NCBI GenBank assembly: GCA_002314635.1
Contig: DCGQ01000036.1
Location: forward strand, 1 to 36,214
Length of the DNA: 36,214 nucleotides
Origin: Clostridiales bacterium UBA1774
GTDB lineage: Bacteria > Bacillota > Clostridia > Oscillospirales > Oscillospiraceae
Direction of reading: 5' to 3'
Shown one piece after another: positions 6,815 through 15,552 of this stretch; the stretch's first letter is position 1, and each line of letters opens with the position of its first letter. Under the pieces are notes generated by a model that saw only the letters and a program-made list of their open reading frames with translations, ran no database searches and was not told the origin of the DNA. The translations under genes were made by a program, and so were the position numbers.

Positions 6815-9295
6815 TCAGTCAAAGGAAAGCTCTGTCCGGCCGATCAGATCGTTCTGCAGTTCTCTGGACAGCTCCACAAAGTAGGCACTGTAGCCTGCAA
6901 TGCGTACCAGCAGATCCTGATAGTCCTGCGGTTTTTCCTGTGCTGCCTGCATGACTTCCTTGCCGATGATGGAAAACTGGCTCTGCATACCCTGACGGTC
7001 AAAGTACACACCCATCAGATCCATCAGGTTCTCCAGACCGGTTTCGCCGGAAACCGCACCGGGGGAGAATTTCCAGTTCAGAATGATGCCGTTGCCGATC
7101 TGCGGCATGTCGATTTTCGTGACGGATTTGGCGATCGCGGTGGGGCCGCAGCGGTCGTGGGAGCAGCGGGCCGTGTGAACCGGACCCATACAGTCCGACA
7201 GCGGTTCGCCGCTTTTCCGTCCGTCCGGGGAGGCAGGGGTGCCCTGACCGTGCTGCACATTGGCGGTGACGGTGAAAACACCGGGTTTGTATTCGCCGCC
7301 GTGGGGCGTGGGGCGATGACCCACGTTTTCACAGTAGCTGTCCACCACAAAGCGGGCGAGGTCATCCGCATAGTCGTCGTCGTTCCCGTACTGGTGCATA
7401 TGCTCACTGTTGACCAGCGCATACAGCGCCTCATGCCCGACCCAGTTATCCCGCAGCGCGGTCAGCAGTTCTTCGCCGGTGATCCGCTTCTCATCAAAAA
7501 CCAGCTGGCGGATGGCGGCCAGTCCGTCCGCCGTGGTGCCGATGCCCACGGCCTGAGGCCCGGAATGGTTGTAGTGGGCGCCGCCGCAGGATACATCCTG
7601 TCCTTTCTGAATGCAGTCGTCCACCAGAAGGGAAAGATAGGGCAGGGGCTTCATCCGCTGGTGACAGTAATCCAGCTTGTTGATGCAGGAGATCATGCTG
7701 TCGCACCAGTATTTCATCTGCTTCCGGTAGGATTCCAGAACCTCATCGAAGGTTTGGAAGTCCTTCAAAGAGCCGGTATCAATGGAAATCTGTTCATCGG
7801 TATCCAGCCAGCGCCCGTTATTGATGGCCATGTGCAGGATCAGTGTCAGGTTCAGGGAGCCGGAATCGTGCATACCGTAGGTCTTTCCGGGAACGGCAGG
7901 CTCCACGCAGCCGATGCCCACATAATTGCGGGCGTCTTCCAGGGTGGCACCGTAGTTGAGCAGGGACTGAATGATCGGTTCATCGTTGAAGATTTTCGGT
8001 TCGCCGGTGCCTATTCGGATGACATTGAAGGTCTTGATCAAAAACTCTCTGGGACTGCCCTTGTGCAGCCGCACGCCCATCCACGGATTGGGGATGCGGG
8101 TGTGGGCATGTGCGTCCAGAACCATGTAGCTCACGTCGCTGGTGATATCGTTTCCGTTTTCATCCACGCCGCCTACATCCAGCGCAGTACCGCCCATGAT
8201 GGTGCCGCTGGAGAAGGTGATCGCATAGGTGTCCCGAATTTTGCGGAGCTGGTGCATTTTGAGGAAGAATGCTTCAATCAGCTCCTGCATCTGCGCTCTG
8301 GTAAGCGTTCCGTTTTGAATATCGTTTTCATAGAACGGCGTGAACAGCCGGTCAAAGCGGCCGTAGGTTACGGAGTGACCGTTTGACTCAATGATGATCA
8401 TATTTGTTGCGATGTGATAAAGCTGGAGCGCTTCCCAGAAATCCCGGGGCGCACCCTCGGAAACCTGATGACAGTTGGATGCGATGCGCCCAAGCTCTGC
8501 CTTCCGGGTCTCGTCCGGTTCCTGCGCCTGCATCTGAAGCGCCAGCTCCCCGTAGCGGCGGATATAGGCGGAAGCACCCTCCAGAGCATACAGCTCCGCT
8601 TCGTAAAACTCACGACGCTTTACATCCTCCGGGACAGAGGTGTCCAGCGCGGACATCTGCGTTTCAATCTCACGGCGCAGTCCGCCGAAGCCAAGACGGA
8701 ACAGCTTTTCGTAATTGGCACAGACGTGTCCCACACCGGCATAGACGAACAGGCCGCAGCGGTTTATGCCTTTTCCCAGAAAGGAACCCAGCTTTTCCTC
8801 CGGGGTCATGGAGGCTTCCACGGCTTCGCCCAGCGTCTTATGTGTCCAGAAGGGTTCAATGGAATTGATATCATCCTTGACCTGCTGCGGGATCACATAG
8901 CGGTCATTGGTACGCGCCTCCATCACATTGCCGTTAAATTCCCTCGTAAGCCAGTCAATGGAGAACTCGGGATAAATGGGGGCGGAACAAGGCTCGGCCG
9001 CCAGCTCGCCCACGATCAGCTCATCCGGCCAGATGTGAATGTGCACCTGCGTGAAAATATCGCGGAGAATGAGACCCCATTTCACGTTCTGCGGATAGCA
9101 GTCGTACTTCTGATAGCCTTCCGTCACGATCAGGGCACGCCGGGAATCTGCGGAGGATTCCCGCTGCTTCGTCCAATCCAGCAGTCGGTTAATGCGCGGA
9201 AACGGCGACGGGTTTTCCGTAAGTCCGGAAACACCCACGCCCCACACCTTGTCATAAGGCTCTACGGCAAGCGGTCTGGCGGAATTGTTCTCCAT
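6815..9295 (-). CDS. Glycyl radical enzyme, diol/glycerol dehydratase-type active site
   Basis: This is an 826-residue enzyme of the PFL-like glycyl radical superfamily. The start ATG follows GGAGG. The radical-bearing glycine is Gly801 in RIAGYSAYF. The thiyl cysteine is Cys463 in GIGCVEPAVPGKTYG, with Glu465 as the general base of the GCVE eliminase subgroup. Asp477 lies 14 residues after the cysteine and His307-Ser308 occur in ESNGHSVTYGRFD. These correspond, by my alignment from memory, to the glycerol-dehydratase substrate residues Asp447 and His281-Ser282. It therefore probably removes water (or another leaving group) from a vicinal diol-like substrate. Choline TMA-lyase, isethionate lyase and hydroxyproline dehydratase relatives share GCVE and are not excluded. 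No microcompartment shell or alcohol/aldehyde dehydrogenase genes lie nearby. It is first in an operon with its activase and a URO-D-like protein. Confidence 0.92.
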   Translation of the reverse strand: MENNSARPLAVEPYDKVWGVGVSGLTENPSPFPRINRLLDWTKQRESSADSRRALIVTEGYQKYDCYPQNVKWGLILRDIFTQVHIHIWPDELIVGELAAEPCSAPIYPEFSIDWLTREFNGNVMEARTNDRYVIPQQVKDDINSIEPFWTHKTLGEAVEASMTPEEKLGSFLGKGINRCGLFVYAGVGHVCANYEKLFRLGFGGLRREIETQMSALDTSVPEDVKRREFYEAELYALEGASAYIRRYGELALQMQAQEPDETRKAELGRIASNCHQVSEGAPRDFWEALQLYHIATNMIIIESNGHSVTYGRFDRLFTPFYENDIQNGTLTRAQMQELIEAFFLKMHQLRKIRDTYAITFSSGTIMGGTALDVGGVDENGNDITSDVSYMVLDAHAHTRIPNPWMGVRLHKGSPREFLIKTFNVIRIGTGEPKIFNDEPIIQSLLNYGATLEDARNYVGIGCVEPAVPGKTYGMHDSGSLNLTLILHMAINNGRWLDTDEQISIDTGSLKDFQTFDEVLESYRKQMKYWCDSMISCINKLDYCHQRMKPLPYLSLLVDDCIQKGQDVSCGGAHYNHSGPQAVGIGTTADGLAAIRQLVFDEKRITGEELLTALRDNWVGHEALYALVNSEHMHQYGNDDDYADDLARFVVDSYCENVGHRPTPHGGEYKPGVFTVTANVQHGQGTPASPDGRKSGEPLSDCMGPVHTARCSHDRCGPTAIAKSVTKIDMPQIGNGIILNWKFSPGAVSGETGLENLMDLMGVYFDRQGMQSQFSIIGKEVMQAAQEKPQDYQDLLVRIAGYSAYFVELSRELQNDLIGRTELSFD

Positions 9296-9355
9296 AACGG
9301 TACCTCCTGATATTTTTTTCGTGCAGACATGGTTTCTCGTTCACTTCACAATTCT

Positions 9356-9384
9356 ATCATACAGGAATCCGGTCTGATTTGCAA
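9356..9384 (-). promoter_or_regulatory. Sigma-A promoter of the glycyl radical operon
   Basis: On the minus strand, TTGCAA, a 17-bp spacer and TATGAT lie about 60 bp upstream of the glycyl radical enzyme start. Spacing is optimal and both hexamers are close to consensus. Confidence 0.65.
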
Positions 9385-9416
9385 TCCTGAACAAAGGCTC
9401 TGCTCCCACATTGCGG

Positions 9417-9465
9417 AAAAAATGCCCCCAAGTTCACCGCAACGCAAGGGAACTTGGGAGCATTT
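9417..9465 (-). terminator. Intrinsic terminator of the SNF2/HD-GYP/Xre operon
   Basis: A 16-bp stem with one mismatch (arms 9420-9435 and 9450-9465) begins six bases after the Xre stop codon. On the minus strand it ends in a run of six T. It separates the regulatory operon from the glycyl radical promoter just downstream. Confidence 0.9.
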
Positions 9466-9470
9466 GCACC

Positions 9471-9935
9471 TTATTTCTTGGAAAGCATATCCATGGCACT
9501 GCCGAGAATGGAACTGAGGATATTACCGGTTTCTTCGGTTTCCGCCGTCTCGCCCTTGAGGATGCCCATTACCTGCTTTTTGGTATCAGAATCTGCGGCG
9601 CGATACAGCGTAACAAGCTTTTTTTCTGTGGAGGTCAGGGTAAGTTCATCCTTTTCCGAACTATTCGTCTTTTTTGAGGAGGTTTTCTTCGTTGAAGTCT
9701 TCTTTTCGGATTTCGGCGCAGAATCCTCCTTTGCGGCGTTAAGGAGCGACGCCTGAGTTACTCCGGTGACCTTGGCGATCTGCTTCAAAGCCGCCTGAGA
9801 CAGCTGCTTTTCTCCCCGCTCTGCCTTGCTGATGTCAGACGCAGTGAGTCCCTCCACCTGGGCTGCAAGCTGCTCCTGCGTCAGCCTGGCTTTGGTACGT
9901 GCTTCCTTGATCAGAGTTCCTACCGTATTCGCCAT
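9471..9935 (-). CDS. Xre-family helix-turn-helix regulator with a Lys/Ser/Thr-rich linker
   Basis: This 154-residue protein starts at the ATG (MANTVGTL) seven bases after a GAGG ribosome site; the ATG six bases earlier is too close to it. Residues about 5-60 form a Cro/CI-type helix-turn-helix (TLIKEARTKARLTQEQLA, then ASDISKAERGEKQLS). A low-complexity linker full of lysine, serine and threonine follows (about 70-100), then a short C-terminal helix ending GNILSSILGSAMDMLSKK. The protein probably binds DNA as a dimer; its target is not evident. It starts 62 bp after the HD-GYP gene ends and is followed immediately by the operon's terminator. Confidence 0.85.
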   Translation of the reverse strand: MANTVGTLIKEARTKARLTQEQLAAQVEGLTASDISKAERGEKQLSQAALKQIAKVTGVTQASLLNAAKEDSAPKSEKKTSTKKTSSKKTNSSEKDELTLTSTEKKLVTLYRAADSDTKKQVMGILKGETAETEETGNILSSILGSAMDMLSKK

Positions 9936-9997
9936 ATTCATACCTCGATTTCTGCTTTTCAATTCATTTCTATCGGTTTATGCTGCACCATACAGGA

Positions 9998-11299
9998 TCA
10001 TCCGACCGGAGAAAACAGGCCAAATTCCTCCATCGCATCCCGTTCCGAAGACGAATACTCCTTGAGATACTTCCGGTATTCTGCGTTCAGACCCTCGTAG
10101 GTGCGGATTGTCTGCATGGAGCTTTCCAGAACAGCGTGGGTGATCTCATCGTAATCCCGGACAAAAAGTGCGACGATATCCGGGTCCAGTTTTCCGTCAT
10201 TGGCTTCAGCAGACAAGATCCCGATCACCGTTTCTTTTTCCAACGCTTCCTTGTAGCTTCGCTTCTGCAGGAGGGCACTGATTACATCGCTGATCTGTAC
10301 CAGCCGGTCTTCAACAGACAGGTCTTTGGCGCTCAATCCACGAGGGTATCCGCTTCCGTTGATGCGCTCATGATGTCGGGATGCGATCTGTACTACCTTT
10401 CGGGGGAACAATTCCGCCGTAATCAGTTCTGTGTATGTAACGTGTTTTTTCATCCGTTCATATTCCGCCGGGGTCAATCGCCCCTGCTTCTCCAATATGC
10501 CGGTTTGAATGTTGATCTTTCCCAAATCGTGGATTCTCGCGGCAAAGGATGCTTCCCAGACCTCAGCATCGGTCAGTCCCAGTTTTCTCCCGATAATCTC
10601 TGTCAAACGGGTGGTGGTAATGGTATGCACCACGGTCTGCTCACTTTTGAAATCAATCTCAATCGCAAGCATATCCACGATAGGCACAGTCAACCGTTCG
10701 ATTCGCTCCGGGTCATTGAAATAGTTGATGACATCCACCCGGTAGGAACCGTCACGCAGATTTTCAATCAGGTGGTATTGTTCATCCGCGGCGATAAAAT
10801 CCTCTACATCCTTCGGATCAAAATTCCTGCCGGATCCGTTTTTCAGCTGCCAGAGTACATCTGCCGGATCCGAATGCTTAATGTTGAAAATATCCACACG
10901 ATCCAGAAAATGCATCAGAAGGCCGTCATCTATAAAATGGTTATCTGCGTATTTTTCTTTTTCGTTATAGTAGGTATGATGGTATAGAAGAACCTCTGCA
11001 TCATCCGCCAGCGGGGAAAAATACTTCATGAACAAGTAGCCGTAAATGCAATGCTCCAGTGTATTTTTCACATCGAAGCGCAGCAAATCCAGAAACTTCT
11101 CTGTCTTGTAGGCACCGATATCATGGGCGAAGCAGGCCAGCATCATATGCTCCAAATGCAGATCATCCGGCAGCTTCCGATATCTGGATATCATGAGGAA
11201 CAGGTATGCAACTCGTTCCCCGTGATCCACGATCTGTTCGTTCAGCTCGCTGAGAACCCGGCGCAGGATCGAATATAACGACATATCCAGTCTTTTCAT
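9998..11299 (-). CDS. Tandem HD / HD-GYP domain protein (putative c-di-GMP phosphodiesterase)
   Basis: This is a 433-residue cytosolic protein without membrane segments. The ATG has GAAGGGA upstream. The N-terminal half carries its own HD-type domain (NEQIVDHGERVAYL, then CFAHDIGAYKTEKF near residue 59, and YHHTYYN). The C-terminal half is a canonical HD-GYP domain: His257-Asp258 in ARIHDLGKI, HHE at 309-311 and NGSGYP at 314-319, the residues that bind the two or three iron ions and the dinucleotide. HD-GYP proteins hydrolyse c-di-GMP to pGpG or GMP, and some act on 3',3'-cGAMP. It lies 44 bp downstream of the SNF2 gene and upstream of the Xre regulator, in one apparent operon. Confidence 0.88.
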   Translation of the reverse strand: MKRLDMSLYSILRRVLSELNEQIVDHGERVAYLFLMISRYRKLPDDLHLEHMMLACFAHDIGAYKTEKFLDLLRFDVKNTLEHCIYGYLFMKYFSPLADDAEVLLYHHTYYNEKEKYADNHFIDDGLLMHFLDRVDIFNIKHSDPADVLWQLKNGSGRNFDPKDVEDFIAADEQYHLIENLRDGSYRVDVINYFNDPERIERLTVPIVDMLAIEIDFKSEQTVVHTITTTRLTEIIGRKLGLTDAEVWEASFAARIHDLGKINIQTGILEKQGRLTPAEYERMKKHVTYTELITAELFPRKVVQIASRHHERINGSGYPRGLSAKDLSVEDRLVQISDVISALLQKRSYKEALEKETVIGILSAEANDGKLDPDIVALFVRDYDEITHAVLESSMQTIRTYEGLNAEYRKYLKEYSSSERDAMEEFGLFSPVG

Positions 11300-11343
11300 A
11301 AGTCTGATCCCTTCAAATTCTGTTCGCTTCCATGCGGCTTCGG

Positions 11344-14300
11344 TTACCCCTTATTAAGCAGGAAGGATATGTTTTCCAGGCTGGCACGGATCACGGAACT
11401 TTCATCGTTGGAGAGTACGCGATCGATGACATCCTTCTTCTGATTCTGTAGTTCAATCACTCGCTGTTCTATGGAATCGGAGCAGATCAGCCTGATTACT
11501 TCCACATTCCGGGTCTGCCCGATGCGGTGTGCCCGATCCGTGGCCTGTTCCTCGGCGGCAGCATTCCACCACGGATCCAGATGAATGACGGTATCCGCAC
11601 CGGTCAGATTCAGACCGGTACCGCCCGCTTTCAGGGAGATCAGAAATACCGGAGCACCGGCCGGACCGTTGAACCGATTCATCCGCTGGATGCGTTCCGC
11701 TGCCGGGGTATCGCCGGTGATCAAATCAAAATCGATGCCGTTGCGTTTCAGCAGAGCAATCACCGAATGAAGCGCTTTTACAAAGGCACTGAACAGCAGG
11801 ATCCGGTGCCCATTGGCAATATAATCTTGTAGCAGCGTTTCCAGCTCCTGCAGCTTGCCGCTTTCTCCATCGTATCCTTCCACCAGCATTCCCGGGTCCA
11901 CGCAGATCTGGCGAAGACGGGTCAGGTAAGGCAGAATGTCAAAAGCACCTTCACCTTCTTCCAGCTTCTGCTTTGCCTGCAGCACATAGGCATCGTACAG
12001 CTTCCGCTGTGCGGCAGTCATATCTGCGGTCAGCACCCGCTCATACTTGCCGGGCAGATCCTGCAATACATCTTCCTTGGTGCGGCGGAGGACAAATGGG
12101 GCAATACGGCGGGAAAGCACATTCAGAAAGGCGGATTCATCCCGGCTATAGGCATTTTTGAAAGCGCCCAGTTCTTCCAGATATCCGGGCATAATGAAAT
12201 CAAAAATGCTCCACAGGTCTATGACGCTGTTTTCTATGGGTGTGCCGGTGAGGGCAAAGCGCAGTTCTGCTTTCAGGCTCTTGACACCCTTGGTCTTTTG
12301 AGCGTCCACGTTTTTGATATACTGTGCTTCATCCAGGATCACATAACGGAAACGGCACTTTTTATAAAGTTCGCTGTCATTTCGCAGAGACTCGTAGGAT
12401 GTGATGCAGACAATCTTTTTCCGATTGGAAATACGCTCGATCACATTCTGCCGGACGGATGTGGTGCCGTATACGGAAATTACCGCAGCCTCCGGGCAGA
12501 AACGCTGAAATTCACTGACCCAGTTGAAAATCAGGCTTTTGGGGCAGATGACCAGACTTGGCTGTTCCGCCTTGTCCGCAGCAAGCATGGCGATGATCTG
12601 GAGAGTTTTGCCCAGACCCATATCGTCAGACAGAATGCCGCCCATATGGTATTCGGACAGAATGCGAAGCCAGCGAAACCCCTCTATCTGATAGGGACGC
12701 AGCTCAGTCTGAAGCGGCGGCAGCGGAATCTCCGCGGTCTGAAAGCTCCGGATGTCGTCCATCATCTTTTTCAGATAATCATCCACCACGCAGCACTGTT
12801 CATGGGCAAAGGCTTTCAGCGCCGTTACCATGGTCAGTTCCTTCTGTTCATGGAGCTTTTTCGCATTCAAACCCAGCTCCGAAACCGTTTCGGCAAATTC
12901 GGCAGCCTCCGAATTGTCCAGATCCACAATCCGATCATCACGCAGGAGAATGAATTTTTTCTTTTTTCGGATTGCTTTCAGAATCTGTTCCAGCTCCGCA
13001 TCGGAATAGTCGCTGGGCTGCAGAAACGCTTCCATGATGCCGCTGTCGTACTGGATTCGCACCGTCTGTTTTGTAAAGCTGACACACTGCCTGTTTCGTA
13101 TGGAGTCGGATAAATAGACCGTACACAGCTGTTTTAACAGAGCGAAATCCATTTTGAAGAACATCAGCACAGCGGTTTCATCGGAAATATGACCATTTCG
13201 GAAACCCAGCTGTTCCAGATAGTCACAATAGCGTTGGTATTGCTGAGCATCCAGCGAGGATACAAGATTTTTCTCTGTCACTTCCTGACCATCCAGATAC
13301 AGTTTGGAATTGCAGCTGATTTTCCCATCCTGATAGTCAAAATAGGCACAGATCTCTAACTGGCTGGGACTGAGTTTTTCCTGAATCGCCGGGTCCACGG
13401 AAAAACGGGATGCAAAGCGGGGACATATCTCATTTCGGAATAGATCCAGCACCGGACTTATATCCGCATTATCATGCTGCCAGGCGTATTTCAGCAGCGG
13501 CAGTTCATCAGCGCTCACTGCCGCCCGATCCAGAATCCGATTTTCCTTATCAAGAAGGATGGCCGTATCGTCCAGGAGATAGATCAAGCGCTCTGTGACG
13601 TTATCGCCGGTGGTACAGTGTATATGGTACTCCGCATCCACCGAATAGAATACGGGAATATCCTCCAATCGTACCCGATACGGAACATCCCCCAGCAGAA
13701 GACGATGCCCTTGCAGTGCAGTCAGAAGCCTGGAGGTAAGCTTGCTGCTGAGACGGATTCGACGTTCCTGATAATCCAGCGACTGCGCCAGTACATCTCG
13801 ATACTCCAATAGCAGGGATAATACATTCCGAGAGGGCTCATCAAAATTGTCCAGAATATGGGTCAGCTCAAACTGCTTCCCATAGCGATGACTCACGCCA
13901 TGAGCAAACCGATCCAGAAACTCTATTGGGCGGCTGACTACATACAGCTTGTCCACACCTACACGCAGAGAAAGCTCAACCTTTTGGTCCAGAGGCACCC
14001 GATTCAGACTGCATTCCAGTGTGGCTTTTTGCATATCTGCCAGAATATTTCCCTTTTGCGTGAAGCTGCGGCAAAGTTCCTTCGTAGATTCCACAAGGGC
14101 ACGAACCGAGCGTTCCCGATTTACACGGTCGATTTCCTTCTGCAGCGATTCCCGCTTTTCATGCAGGGCGTCGGCATACTTCGTCTCCACCCGCTGCATC
14201 AGTGCCTTTGCAAAGCAGGGGAATCGGCTGATGTGAAAGCGGAAACTGCCGTTTAGTCGGCAGGAGCTTCCATCGGATGAAATGATTTCCATCAATTTTT

Positions 14301-15165
14301 CCCCGGCAGGTGAGAGCAGGCGGTAAATCGTAAACTGTTTGCGTTGCTCCCGGTCGGCAAGAACTTCATACTCAGCCGTGAAATAACCCCAGAAGGCCTC
14401 TGGCTGTTCCGGCTCAGAGGCATGCTCCAACATCGAAGCATCGGCTTCCAGCACCTGATACCGCCACTGCCAATCTTCACATTCCAGATATTCCCGCAGA
14501 TAGCGGGAATCGGGCAGCCGCTCCAGCTCCTTCAACAGAGCGTTTTTCACTTTTCCCCGGTAGTTAAGAAAATACATTTTCTCTACAAGGGCAGCCAGTT
14601 CTTTACCATGGTAATCCCAATAGGGGCCGAAGGTCCGCAGCACCTTCCGGAGCTCCGCATCGGTAAGCTGCCCTGTCAGCGCAGCCTGTGCCAGTGTTTC
14701 CGGCAGCGGGGCAGTAGGCTCCACAGCCTCATCGGTACTCAGCAGGGTAAATACATTTGCGGCATATAGCAACAGAGCAAACCCGTGCTTGCAGTCGCCG
14801 TCAACGGGACAGGTACAGCTGCTGTACCGCTTTCCGTTTCGGATGGTTACGGCAGTATCATAAACGCTGTTACTGCTGCCTTTCACCCGGGCACAGAGGG
14901 ATGCGGTTTCCGGGTCATAGCGCATGGCCTTCACATTCCCCGACCGAAAGTATTCTCTGCCTCGCGTCTGCACCATAGGGGAGTAGCCGTAGGAGGAATC
15001 CTTGCCCAGATAGGAAATCAGATGGGGATCGACCAAAGACAGCTCCGATGGAGACAACCAGCGATTCTGCCGGTTTCCGAGAAAACGAATCTTGCATCCT
15101 TCCACATCCTGATCCAGCAGAATGCCGAAGCCGTTATTTGCAGAATAAACAATTTGGTTATTCAT
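11344..15165 (-). CDS. SWIM zinc-finger SNF2-family helicase
   Basis: This is a 1,273-residue ATP-dependent DNA translocase of the SWI2/SNF2 family. A SWIM zinc finger (CxCx(n)CxH: CTCPVDGDCKHG) lies at about residues 114-130. A long middle region without clear motifs precedes the helicase core. Motif I is SDDMGLGKT with Lys853, motif II is DEAQ at 945-948, motif III is ALTGTPIEN, and the C-terminal lobe has LISLKAGGTGLNL and ATDRAHRIGQ. All motor motifs look intact. Proteins of this layout are common in Firmicutes and are thought to remodel protein-DNA complexes or serve transcription or repair; the exact job is unknown. It is first in an operon with the HD-GYP and Xre genes and has its own promoter 160 bp upstream. 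Confidence 0.93.
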   Translation of the reverse strand: MNNQIVYSANNGFGILLDQDVEGCKIRFLGNRQNRWLSPSELSLVDPHLISYLGKDSSYGYSPMVQTRGREYFRSGNVKAMRYDPETASLCARVKGSSNSVYDTAVTIRNGKRYSSCTCPVDGDCKHGFALLLYAANVFTLLSTDEAVEPTAPLPETLAQAALTGQLTDAELRKVLRTFGPYWDYHGKELAALVEKMYFLNYRGKVKNALLKELERLPDSRYLREYLECEDWQWRYQVLEADASMLEHASEPEQPEAFWGYFTAEYEVLADREQRKQFTIYRLLSPAGEKLMEIISSDGSSCRLNGSFRFHISRFPCFAKALMQRVETKYADALHEKRESLQKEIDRVNRERSVRALVESTKELCRSFTQKGNILADMQKATLECSLNRVPLDQKVELSLRVGVDKLYVVSRPIEFLDRFAHGVSHRYGKQFELTHILDNFDEPSRNVLSLLLEYRDVLAQSLDYQERRIRLSSKLTSRLLTALQGHRLLLGDVPYRVRLEDIPVFYSVDAEYHIHCTTGDNVTERLIYLLDDTAILLDKENRILDRAAVSADELPLLKYAWQHDNADISPVLDLFRNEICPRFASRFSVDPAIQEKLSPSQLEICAYFDYQDGKISCNSKLYLDGQEVTEKNLVSSLDAQQYQRYCDYLEQLGFRNGHISDETAVLMFFKMDFALLKQLCTVYLSDSIRNRQCVSFTKQTVRIQYDSGIMEAFLQPSDYSDAELEQILKAIRKKKKFILLRDDRIVDLDNSEAAEFAETVSELGLNAKKLHEQKELTMVTALKAFAHEQCCVVDDYLKKMMDDIRSFQTAEIPLPPLQTELRPYQIEGFRWLRILSEYHMGGILSDDMGLGKTLQIIAMLAADKAEQPSLVICPKSLIFNWVSEFQRFCPEAAVISVYGTTSVRQNVIERISNRKKIVCITSYESLRNDSELYKKCRFRYVILDEAQYIKNVDAQKTKGVKSLKAELRFALTGTPIENSVIDLWSIFDFIMPGYLEELGAFKNAYSRDESAFLNVLSRRIAPFVLRRTKEDVLQDLPGKYERVLTADMTAAQRKLYDAYVLQAKQKLEEGEGAFDILPYLTRLRQICVDPGMLVEGYDGESGKLQELETLLQDYIANGHRILLFSAFVKALHSVIALLKRNGIDFDLITGDTPAAERIQRMNRFNGPAGAPVFLISLKAGGTGLNLTGADTVIHLDPWWNAAAEEQATDRAHRIGQTRNVEVIRLICSDSIEQRVIELQNQKKDVIDRVLSNDESSVIRASLENISFLLNKG

Positions 15166-15322
15166 AATAATCCCGTTTCATAATAAAAAGTCACACGCAG
15201 ACAAATCAATGGATTAAGTTTGACTGCCAAAAAATCGCCTATTCCACGATTGCGATATACTCTGGACACGGATATTCTGAGCTTTCATTGCGGAATCCGA
15301 AATGCTGCAACTCGGTGACGAT
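15166..15322 (-). other. Untranslated leader of the SNF2 operon
   Basis: About 150 bases separate the predicted transcription start from the SNF2 ATG, with no open reading frame. A hairpin-forming stretch (CGGAT...ATCCG near 15270-15300) and a short GCAATCG...CGATTTTTT element (about 15227-15250) are visible. The latter resembles a weak attenuator. I do not recognise a known riboswitch. Confidence 0.3.
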
Positions 15323-15351
15323 AGTATACCACGCATACAATCTGATATCAA
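15323..15351 (-). promoter_or_regulatory. Sigma-A promoter of the SNF2 operon
   Basis: On the minus strand, TTGATA, a 17-bp spacer and TATACT form a near-consensus promoter upstream of the SNF2 gene. A perfect palindrome at 15416-15445 lies about 65 bp further upstream. Confidence 0.65.
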
Positions 15352-15415
15352 GCAACAAGACAATTAATGCCTGGCAGCTCGACAAATGCGGAAGACATCA
15401 GAAATGGCGCTTTAA

Positions 15416-15445
15416 TATTCGGCAAAACATGTATTTTGCCGAATA
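15416..15445. repeat. Perfect 12-bp inverted repeat upstream of the SNF2 promoter
   Basis: TATTCGGCAAAA and TTTTGCCGAATA flank a 6-base centre. It lies in the gene-free 15166-15550 stretch, has no T-run on either side, and is separate from the terminator at 15516. It could be an operator for a dimeric regulator or a small cruciform. Confidence 0.6.
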
Positions 15446-15515
15446 ATAAGGAAATACCAATACCCTCCCCCCAAGGCCTTTGCTGATCGTGCTTTGATTT
15501 TTTGGGAAAAGAAAT

Positions 15516-15552
15516 GAGCCAGTTTTCAAATGAAAAGCTGGCTCGTTTTTTT
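15516..15552. terminator. Terminator after the 7TM-HD-GYP gene (possibly bidirectional)
   Basis: GAGCCAG-TTTTC / GAAAA-G-CTGGCTC forms a 12-bp stem with one bulge and an AAAT loop. On the minus strand it directly follows the HD-GYP stop and leads into a T-rich stretch. On the plus strand it is followed by seven T. Confidence 0.75.

Noticed and set aside
6797..8386. 529-codon plus-strand frame
   Set aside because: Fully antisense to the glycyl radical enzyme, whose motifs are intact on the minus strand.
11344..15165. DISARM or other named anti-phage SNF2 system
   Set aside because: None of the partner genes that define those systems (methyltransferase, phospholipase D nuclease, DUF1998) is present.
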